Shown: piece after piece, positions 55,549-64,000 of the stretch
How positions within the stretch are numbered: position 1 is the stretch's first letter
Layout: each line of letters begins with the position of its first letter
Source: Diphasiastrum complanatum
Taxonomy: Eukaryota > Streptophyta > Lycopodiopsida > Lycopodiales > Lycopodiaceae
NCBI GenBank assembly: GCA_029204225.1
Contig: CM055097.1
Coordinates: 73,939,279 to 74,003,278, forward strand
Reading direction: 5' to 3'
DNA length: 64,000 nucleotides
Translations under genes and position numbers: made by a program
The notes under the pieces: generated by a model
What the model was told of the DNA's origin: nothing
The model's database searches: none
The model's input: only the letters and a program-made list of their open reading frames with translations

Positions 55549-56177
55549 CTAGGCTAATGTAATAAAAACCCAGAAGGACTTTGGAAGTGTCGCATGTGCT
55601 AGCATACACTTTGCTGATTCGACTAAGGTTCTATTCTTTCTCTCAGCAAGACCATTCAACTGAGGCGAATAGGAGGTAATGTATTGTTGCTCAATGCCAT
55701 TGCAAAGAAAATACTCCTTGAAATCGATAGAGATGTGTTCTCTCCCGTTGTCGAACCTCAATGCTTTAATTCTTTTACTAGTTTGATTTTCTGCACGCTC
55801 TTGAATTGTCGAAATATTTTGAAAGCCTCTAACTTCTGCTTAATAAAATAAACAGCTGTTCTTCTCGAATATTCGTCAAGGAAGGTAATAAAATACTTTG
55901 CATCAAGCAATGACTGAGTTTGCATTGGACCACATATATTAGAATGAACAACATCTAACAAATCTTTTGCTGCATGCCTATGACTCGATCTAAACGAAAT
56001 CCTAGTCTGCTTTCCAAAAATGCAGTTATGATAGACAAGGAGGTCGACTTTGTCGGCTGGATAGTCGAGATCAATTGCTAGGGATTTCTTAGACATGTAT
56101 GAAACATATGTATGATTCAAGTGTCCTAAACAATGATGCCACAGTAATGCTTTATTGACAAGAACAGGGATTGACAT
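55549..56177 (-). pseudogene. Copia I: GAG-pre-integrase and integrase, minus strand
   Basis: Minus-strand frames: 56,177-55,758 with LLWHHCLGHLNHTYVSYM, the C-x(n)-C region, HSNICGPMQTQS and YFITFLDEYSRRTAVYF; and 55,761-55,549 with MRFDNGREHISIDF (catalytic D) and NGLAERKNRTLVESAKCML (catalytic E). The frames meet at ~55,760 with a shift. It ends at ATLPKSFW, the same motif at which plus-strand copia H begins. Confidence 0.8.
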
Positions 56178-56605
56178 AAGTATCCATGTCTCTTGTTGAG
56201 TGCAAAGACCTTACTTGTGTCGTAAAACGTGGGGATGACCGGCAGCGGAAGCTTGAGGCTTTGACCGTAGGCGTGTAGGAACGGAAACGCAACAATTACC
56301 AGCAGAAATATTCAAGTGGAATGATTCATACAGAATTGCGCAAATGAACAACACAATAGCGAGACAAAAATTGCACTCTGATTAATATCAACAGTGAGTA
56401 CAATGGCTTGAAGTAATAACTTCAACTTGTTGAGCGTGATAACGCTGGCTACAGATAACTCTGATTGAAAAAGAACTTGATTAACACTTACATAGCTTGA
56501 TTCAGCTAGTATATATATTTACAAGTGTCGAACGCGAAGGTGCTCTTAGACTGAAGGTATGTAAATCCCGAAGGTGCCCTTAGAGCGAAGGCAGAGAAAA
56601 AGACG
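56178..56605. other. No gene; spacer with partial minisatellite copies
   Basis: No coding motif. CGAAGGTGC words near 56,538 and 56,571 are diverged partial copies of the array to the right. Confidence 0.5.
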
Positions 56606-57145
56606 AAAAAGGCGAAAGTGCCTCAAAAATGGTTTCCAAGGCATTTTGGCCACAGCGTTGCTTTTTTCATGAAGGGGCGAAACAGGCGAAGGTGCCTTAA
56701 AATGGTTTCTAAGGCATTCTGGCGACTCTGTCACATTTTTTGCAAAGGGGCAAAAAAGACGAAAAAGGCAAAGGTGCCTTAAAATGGTTCCTAAGGCATT
56801 TTGGCCACTCTGTCGCATTTTTTGCGAAGGGGTGAAAAAGACGAAAAAGGAGAAGGTGCCCTAAAATGATTTCTAAGGCATTCTGGCCACTTGGCCACTG
56901 TGTCGCATTTTTTGTGAAGTTGTGAAAAAGCCGAAAAAGGAGAAGGTGCCTTAAAATGACTTTGAAGGCATTCTGGCCACAGTCACTTTTTTCGCGAAGG
57001 AGCGAAAAAGGCAAAAAAATGAGAAGGTTCCCTAAAATGATTTCTAAGGCATTCTGGCCACTTGGCCACTGTGTCGCTTTTTTTGCGAAGGTGCAAAAAA
57101 GGCGAAAAAGAAGAAGGTGCCTTAAAAACGTTTAAGGCACAAGAA
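56606..57145. repeat. Seven-copy minisatellite, 73-90 bp unit
   Basis: AAGGCATT-type anchors at about 56,638, 56,711, 56,793, 56,875, 56,965, 57,046 and 57,134. Each unit has GAAGGTGCCTTAAAATG, AAGGCATTCTGGCCAC and TGTCGCATTTTTTGCGAAGG. The arms GTGCCTTA and TAAGGCA are partly self-complementary, as are CGCATTT and TTTGCG. The overlapping minus-strand frames (FRLFHPFAKNATE repeats) arise from unit lengths near multiples of three and are not called as genes. Confidence 0.9.
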
Positions 57146-57339
57146 ATCTCAAAGGTATGCTCAGTCTTAAACAAATCGTTCAAGTAATGAGCATCCTGAA
57201 AACCGAAGGCCGAACCTTCAAAAAGAGATCTACGTTCAAGATACCACCAAATTAAGGTTAAAGAAGGGGATCAGCATAAAACAGCTTTCCGAATTGACAA
57301 GGAACATTATGAATTCAAAGTTATGCATTTTTATATTAA

Positions 57340-58880
57340 CTAATGCTCCTAATACTTTTCAAGCCTTATGAATCGGATTTTTGAACCTTACCTTTATTTG
57401 TTTGTGTTGGTATTCTTTGATGACATCTTGATATATAGCAGGAACATGGAAGAGCATGCTAAACATTTGGGACACAGTTTTAAGTATTCTTCAAGAATAC
57501 AAGTTGTTTGCAAAGATAACCAAATGTGAATTCGCTCGAGATGAGGTGGAATACTTGGGGCACGTTGTGTCCAAGGAGGGAATCAAGGTGGACCAAAATA
57601 AGATTGAGGCAATCAAGAATTGGAATCACCTAACAGCATCAAAGAATTCAGAGGATTCCTAGGGTTAGCATCCTATTATAGAAGATTCATTCAGAAATTT
57701 TCAAAGGTTGCACCACCACTTACCAATCTTCTAAGGAAGGATAAGTATGAGTGAAATAAGGGAATTCAGATGGCTTTCGAAGCTCTTAAGGTATCATAGG
57801 TAATGGCTCCTTTACTAGTGCAACCCAACTTTAACTTACCTTTCATGGTTACCGTGGATGCCAATGGTACAAGGTTGGGAGCTATTTTGAGTCAATCAGA
57901 TGGAGTCATTGCCTATGAAGTAGGAAACTCACTGACAAGGAGGCATCATATCCTATTCATGATAAGGAGATGTTGGCAATTGTGCATGCCCTCAAGAAAT
58001 GCAGATACTATTTTTATGTTTCTAAATTCTTGATAAAAATGACCATCATAGTTTGAAATACTTCTTGAGCCAAAAGCAATTAAATGATAAGCAAAAGAGA
58101 TGGTTGTCACAGTTTCAATCCTATGATTTTAACATTGAATATCTTAAAGGGAAGGACAATGTAGTTGCATATGCATTATTAAGAATATGGTCTTTACAAA
58201 TGAATGCATCTTCGGAATCTACAGAGGAAAATGCGGCATACTTGGCGGAACATCAAAAGGAAATTTTGGATCATCCTTTAAAGGAGAAGCATAGAATGTT
58301 GTGGTCAAATTTGAGATTCGGAACAATTTCCACAATATCTGCGTTAAGTGCAGACTGGATAAAAGATATTGATTTAAAAGGAGATTTGGGAGGAAGTGCA
58401 AAACTCTTATTCAGTTGTTTATCCCCGATATAAGAAGCAAGGACAAATATTGTTGTATGACCATTCTAGAGTTGTGTTTGCTCCTAAATCTAAGTTCATT
58501 CCGCAAGTATTATATGAGCTACACTCATCTCCAAGTGCTGAGCATAGTGGAATTTTGAAGACATATCAAACCATTCAAAAGCTATTCAAATGGGCTGGTA
58601 TGAAGAAAGCTATATACACATATGTGCAGGAATGTATTTCTTGTCAAGTGAATAAGGTGGAACATGTCAAGCAACCAGACTTATTGCATCCGTTATCTAT
58701 TCCTACACAGCTTTTTGTCAAAGGTTGTAGTTCCAACAGTTGTGGACAAGGTTCAGCACATGAATGATATTTTGAGAGCCAATTGAGAGCATATTAAAGC
58801 AGCACAGATACGAATGAAGCAGTATGCTGGTCAAAAATGGACTTTTCATGATTTTGTTGAAGGAGATTTTGTGTATTAAG
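57340..58880 (+). pseudogene. Ty3/gypsy pol remnant without integrase core
   Basis: RT with the catalytic segment [12 protein letters not shown] (~57,410), [40 protein letters not shown], RNase H VDANGTRLGAILSQ, HHSLKYFLSQKQLNDKQKRW and FNIEYLKGKDNVV, and the integrase zinc-binding LYELHSSPSAEHSGILKTYQ with C-x2-C (CISCQ). At ~58,710 it jumps to a C-terminal segment (VVDKVQHMN, IKAAQIRMKQYAGQKW), so the DDE core is deleted. Frames shift repeatedly. Confidence 0.85.
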
Positions 58881-60558
58881 GTTACAATGGGGAGTAACAT
58901 TACTCCAGAATTAAACCATAAAAAAACACGGTACCAAGAACTCCAAAGATCCCACTATTGGGTACCTGCCTGGAAAAAAATTTGAACTAATAATTCACCA
59001 TTAATCCTAAATCCATGAAGCTTGTTCATAGAATGACGGTTTGGAATTTAAAATTATTAATTTATCATTTCTTCAGTTATGGACTGAAGAATTGAAAATT
59101 CTTTTCTCACTGTCGATTTAGGTAGATTTACACAAACCCCCTTATCGAATCAACCATTGCTTTGACAACAACTATATCTTTGCAAAGACTTTCATAATTT
59201 TGGGCTATGCAACAAACAATACCATTGCAAATAGCCATGCATTCATCAAAATGCACCGACTCCCACTGCAAGAAGGAAATAATTGTGACATCAATGCAAC
59301 CCCAAGGGCTACGAGCATGCAACACTCAATGACACTCAATGATAGACATGCTATCACCAGAAGGGTCAGTCACCAATCATGCATCTGGTTCTTCCTTAGG
59401 AAAAAAGAAAAGAGCATGTTAGCAAAAACTTCTATGCATAGCTAAAGGCCCCTTTCAGACCCTAATAAGGGTTACCAAAGGAAGCTCAAGCAAAAGACTC
59501 ATGTTCTCCTTTCCCACAGCCACAACAGCCTCTCAACACACCGCTGCCATCCATACAAAAACCAAATTTGTCACCTCCTGCATATCCACATGCCTATCGG
59601 TTGCCTGCTGCGCAACAAAACATCATCAATCCTAGGTTCTCTGGGAGACATGACTCAGTAACTGACCTCTACACCTGAGCAACAGACTGAGTAGCGACAT
59701 CAGCCTACCTTGCACAACTGTTTTCTATCTGCCTCCACAATCATTGAGAAGACGGCTTCAGGATATCAATTGGTTTTCTAATGGCCTTAAGCAATTAAGA
59801 GATCAAGAACGAGTTTGGAAAGTTGACTAATTGCTTGTCTTATGGTTTTCTAAACAGGGTTACATGCATTATGCCGCATGAGTTAAGCAAGTATTATCTA
59901 TTCCAAATTGTTATAATTGACTTTCCATGCAATCAAGACTGGAGAAAGTTGTACAAGCAATTATGTTACAGAGAATAGATAATTCTTGTAGAGAGCTGAG
60001 TCTCCCAGCCTCATAATCTGCTCAAATACTAGAGAGTCTCACATTCTATGTCCTCAAATTGCAGGTTCCACATGAGGATTAGTGTAAATAGCACACAAGT
60101 CCTCAACATGCAATTTGATAGATTCAAATGTTTTTAGTTGTAAACTGTTTATTCAACCGGATAAATCAATTCAAAATCAATCAATCAATAAACATATCTA
60201 CATGTACTTGAATCCAGCTTCTTGAACATTATGGAAATTTGCATGTCATCAAAAACTCCATTTATATGCAAAATCGAGCAACAAGCCACTCAATTTACCG
60301 ATGCAAATCATTTCACATTTGATAAGAATTCTCAAAGAACCATGAAAGAAGCAATATTAACAAAAGATCAAACTATTGGAAAAGCACTCTACCCCCGACT
60401 TTTGCCAAACATGCTTCACTCGTAAATTAGTGAATCCAAAACCGAACTTCCCTTGAGAAAATCAGCACTCGAATCCGGGATGCAAATCCAAGTGCCTCAA
60501 GCTTCCAATCCAATGTAGAGCTTGCCTCCAATCCCATCCAAGACTACATCTTAGCCGA
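58881..60558. other. No recognisable gene
   Basis: Several frames of 60-80 codons, none with a convincing motif. The right end (60,440-60,558) is the leader of the minus-strand element whose LTR begins at 60,572. Confidence 0.4.
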
Positions 60559-60570
60559 GCTCTGATACCA
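60559..60570 (-). promoter_or_regulatory. Primer binding site (minus strand)
   Basis: GCTCTGATACCA, reverse complement of TGGTATCAGAGC, one base from the LTR. Confidence 0.8.
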
Positions 60571-60571
60571 A

Positions 60572-60945
60572 TGTAAAGACCAGCTAGGAAAGCTACTAAG
60601 ATGAGGATAAGATCAACACATAAAGAGACTTGTGGAAGCCAAACCACCCATCCAACTGAGATGTATCTGAACACCCCACCCCTGAACCGTGGCAAGTGAA
60701 TACAAGAGGAGAGGAGAAAAATCGGCAACCTAGAATCAAAAGCTTGGAATGGAGGAAGTCAAGTCCCTTCCCATATGCATAGGGGTAGGAAGTCTGTGCA
60801 TACACCCATGCAACCTCCCATGCAGTCCATCTAGACATAGGCCACATATCTCGTGCTATCCTCATGCATACATCTGTCACAAGCCATGCACTACTCCACA
60901 TATCTCAATAGGAGTGTTTGGGTCCTCTTAAGGTTATTAATTACA
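60572..60945 (-). repeat. Putative 374-bp LTR, minus strand
   Basis: Plus-sense ends TGTAAAGACC and TTAATTACA give short terminal inverted repeats TGTAA/TTACA. The inner end is fixed by the PBS; the outer end is inferred. No coding region of the element is seen to the left. Confidence 0.5.
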
Positions 60946-61289
60946 AACTGGCCTTTATATGGAATTAAATCGAGGCGTAACCAATAATCTTGAATACTGT
61001 AGGATCGTTCCACCATATTAGGAAATCAAGAATTATCAAAAAGTGCCTTTTTGTCTTTGACCATAAATGCTCCTTCGTCCATGTTGAAATCGGTTCGTTG
61101 AATATGGTCGTACATTAATTTATAGGACCGCTACTTCAAAATAAATTAGACAAGCTCATGAACATATTACTCGATAGTGTAATCAAAACATATATTAGAA
61201 GCGCGAGCCCATCAACAGCCAAAATAACAGATACGTTTCATCATGGGTAAGGCCCTAATTTCTTCAAGTTGAAATGGACTCGAGACTTT

Positions 61290-61423
<134 letters not shown>

Positions 61424-61436
61424 TGAGAGAGAGAGA

Positions 61437-61999
61437 ATGTGATATCTTATTCTCTATTTTTTTCTTAATTTCACAATGCAAGACACTAAGGGATATTTGT
61501 GCTAGATAAGTGGCATTGCAAATGCCTAAAACTCACTTGAGTGGCCACTTACATTTGCTTTAATATAGAGGGCACCAATTGGTGAAGAGAAATATCAATT
61601 GTGAAAGAAAAATAAATTCGTTATCAATACGTTACCTAGGAACTTATAAAATTTGTGACACAATCGTGTGTTCTAGCCACAAACATTGATCAAAAAAAGA
61701 AAATACAAAAAAGTTCTTGGTTGTAAAAGCCTTGATTCAATCCTTATATAGAATTCAATTGTAACTTATCAAGTAGTGGACTAGTTACTAGTTTCTACAC
61801 TAAATATCTTGTGATTTTTGTAACTACTCGTGGTACTAAGAACAAAATATAACCTTCGACTTCAACTTTGACCATATGTAGACTATCAAACTTTGTCAAT
61901 AGTCAATATCACAATATCTGATTTTCAATTTATTTCAAACTAGATATCATTGAAATTTAATACCTCTACCTATATATTTGGGACATCATATAGCTTCAA
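61437..61999. other. AT-rich; probable LTR of the minus-strand copia tail
   Basis: On the minus strand, TGTTGAAGC follows a polypurine tract at ~62,001, so the LTR should occupy the right part of this stretch. Its far end is not defined. Confidence 0.35.
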
Positions 62000-62430
62000 C
62001 ACTCTCCCTTAACCTTATTTCAAACAAATTATGAGCTTCATATTTACCTATCTTTTGGAAGTGGCTTTGTGAGAATATCAGTTGGCTTTTCTCACTTTCA
62101 CAATATTCAACTTTGGACAAAATGATGATGTGTTTTTTCTTGGATTGGAATTTTGAATTTCATGCTAGGCCTATGTTGTTTTGATTATTACAAAAAATAA
62201 TTGTTGGTGCAACTTGAAGTATATTAAAAGGTGATGACAAATTTTGAAGCCAAATTACTTTATGGTAGCTTGAGATGTAGCTAAAGAGAGCAAAATGTTT
62301 GTGTTTGTAGTTGTTCTAAGATACAATTTTTTGTGACAATATATAGCAATCATTTGATGTAAATTTTTTAAGTGTCTACATCACTACCAATGGAAAATGA
62401 GTACGAATTTGCAAAACTCTAATAACAAGC
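62000..62430 (-). pseudogene. Copia RNase H tail, minus strand, badly decayed
   Basis: Minus-strand reading gives TIIFCNNQNNIGLA (compare the CDNQSA.LA motif of RNase H), a SKKKHI.I-like segment and a tail before the purine tract AAGGTTAAGGGAGAG and TGTTGAAGC. Many stops. It appears to be joined to gypsy sequence at ~62,440. Confidence 0.55.
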
Positions 62431-62439
62431 TATTGATTG

Positions 62440-64000
62440 TTTTACCTAGGGGGGATCATATATCACAACAGAATTTACAACTAGGTTGAGTTGGAAGGTA
62501 TCAAAGACGACCATCATGTCAATTATCCAAATTGCATCCTTTTATTTATTGGTCCTCGGTAATCCAACTATAAAATCCATTGAAATATTATCCCATTTTT
62601 TATCAAGAATATTAATGAATGCAATAGACCCCCCACTTTAAGTCATTTTGTATTATTAAACTAACTTCAATCACATTTAACCACATAAGATTCCACAAAG
62701 ACTTTGAGTTTTGGCCAATACAAATCTCTTCTTACTAAATCTAATGTATGATGTATGCTTAGATGCCCTACACAAGGTGCATCATGACATTCAAAAATAA
62801 TTTTGCTTATAATTGCATACACATTGGGCACACATATTTTTTCTTTCCTGAACAAATGTCCATTACGGATACATAAGTCATCAACACCTCTTCTAATTTC
62901 TCTCTCTTTGATTGATCACCTTGTCAATCAATCTCCTTGAAGAAAATGCTAGTCCTCTCCACCAAATCGGTCCAAAATGCAAGTCTTTCTCACAAACACC
63001 TCTCAAGAAAAAATGGAAATATGTGCCAATTTCAGTGAAGAAAGTTCGTCTACTTCACTAATTTGACTAACTACATCTACCACTCGATTAGCGTTCTTCT
63101 TGATATAATGCACTTCAAATTTAAAATCTTGCATGAGTTTTGCCCATCAAGCCTTACGACCTCTCAAATCATTTTAATCACAAAACTACTTCAAAGGCTG
63201 ATGATTTGTATTCACCATTAATTTATTACCATATCAATATTGTCTCCATGATTTAAGAGCATGAATCACTATTAAAAGCTCATTTTCTTGATTAGTGTAT
63301 CTTACTTGCACATCAGATAGTTTTTTATTCTCAATAGCAATAGGCTTATCTTAAATTTTTTAAGATAGTATTGAAATGCTTTATATGCTCCTTCATTATT
63401 TTACTATACATCATAATATCATCTAAAAACACTCTCACAAATCTTCACAAAATAGGACAAAAGAGGTTGTTCATCATTTGTTGGAAAGTACCCGAAGCAT
63501 TTGTCAAACCAAAAGGTAAGAACAAAAACTCATAATGATCAAATAGCATCCTAAAACATGCTTTACATGCATCATTGGGATGTATCCTTATTTGATGATA
63601 ACTTGTTCAAAGATCGATTTTTGTGAAAAAATTTGTGCCACTCAACTAATTCATAAAAAAATAATTCATCCTTAAAAGCATATATTTATTTTGAGTTGTA
63701 ACCTTATTTAAGCCCTTGTAATCCACACATAATTGGAAACCCTCATCTTTCTTATCTTTGATAAACACAGACGCTTCCCAAGGTGATTTACTAGACCTAA
63801 CATGTTTCATTTTAAAGCACTCAACTTGTCTAGCCACCGCCTCCTCTTCCTTTTGACTAAACCTATATGGTTGTCAAAAGATGGGATGGCTACAAGGCAC
63901 TAACTCGATTCTATGAACCACGGACTGAGCGAGTGGTAAACCATATGGAAGTTGTTTAGGAGAAACTTCATTAGATTCTTGTTTTAAATATTGCACTAGT
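62440..64000 (-). pseudogene. Ty3/gypsy pol remnant, minus strand, off right edge
   Basis: From right to left: RT opening with SKSPWEASVFIKDKKDEGFQ and VDYKGLNKVTTQNKY (63,837-63,646); FGLTNASGTFQQMMN and VFLDDIMMYSK with catalytic DD (~63,420-63,500); RNase H part VNTNHQPLK and FEVHYIKKNANRVVDV (~63,060-63,200); integrase zinc-binding CHDAPCVGHLSIHHT and LVRRDLYWPKLK (62,855-62,667); integrase core start WDNISMDFIVGLPRTNK (~62,610). Stops and shifts throughout. Distinct from the plus-strand gypsy at 57-59 kb. Confidence 0.8.

Noticed and set aside
56546-57183. Three minus-strand frames of 66-101 codons
   Set aside because: Translations of the 73-90-bp repeat units; treated as a repeat array, not genes.
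59128-59325. Minus-strand 65-codon frame faintly like a plant RNase H-type domain
   Set aside because: Only a loose pattern of hydrophobic residues; no catalytic motif found.

Overview
This is plant nuclear DNA from a large, repeat-rich genome. Evidence for a plant: many Ty1/copia and Ty3/gypsy LTR retroelements with initiator-Met-type primer binding sites (TGGTATCAGAGC), a plant-type interstitial telomere repeat (TTTAGGG), a SWIM-type transposase, and one intron-containing MYB-CC (PHR1-like/PHL) transcription factor gene, a family restricted to the green lineage. The mix of element families and the DUF7869-like transposon-like gene would fit a seed-free vascular plant (fern or lycophyte), but that placement is inference and unproven.

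Layout. 0-0.73 kb: 5' LTR and PBS of a minus-strand copia element of family A that runs off the left edge. 2.0-7.7 kb: broken plus-strand copia (B) missing its zinc knuckle. 7.7-12.2 kb: LTR debris, pyrimidine-rich DNA and a gag-like remnant. 12.2-18.9 kb: a pile of three different truncated copia pieces (C plus, D minus, E plus). 18.9-22.8 kb: a minus gypsy gag fragment, then copia F, which ends abruptly in an array of short palindromes (22.8-23.2 kb). 23.9-27.1 kb: decayed gene with a DUF7869-like domain, possibly a transposase. 27.1-29.8 kb: AT-rich DNA with twin hairpins. 29.8-33.5 kb: the only recognisable host gene, a six-exon MYB-CC factor on the minus strand, with its GC-richer 5' flank. 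33.5-36.2 kb: diverged repeats and a minus copia tail. 36.2-45.5 kb: an older copia (G) split by a complete, apparently intact, very young copia (family A, 36,773-42,743) with 655-bp LTRs, a perfect 5-bp target duplication and a 1,316-codon gag-pol ORF. 45.8-49.2 kb: SWIM/MULE-like transposase on the minus strand. 49.7-51.1 kb: unusual simple-sequence cluster (C50, hairpin minisatellite, (GA)57, telomere motif). 51.3-56.2 kb: LTR and copia remnants H and I. 56.6-57.2 kb: 73-90-bp minisatellite. 57.3-58.9 kb: plus gypsy remnant without integrase core. 60.6-60.9 kb: minus LTR. 61.3 kb: (TG)n(GA)n. 62.0-64.0 kb: minus copia tail and minus gypsy pol running off the right edge.

Only two loci look functional from sequence: the MYB-CC gene and the family A copia element. 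Everything else coding-like is a mobile-element relic with stops, frameshifts or internal deletions. No candidate for a wholly new system is proven; the best lead is the DUF7869-like transposon-like gene at 23.9-27.1 kb, followed by the palindrome array next to it.
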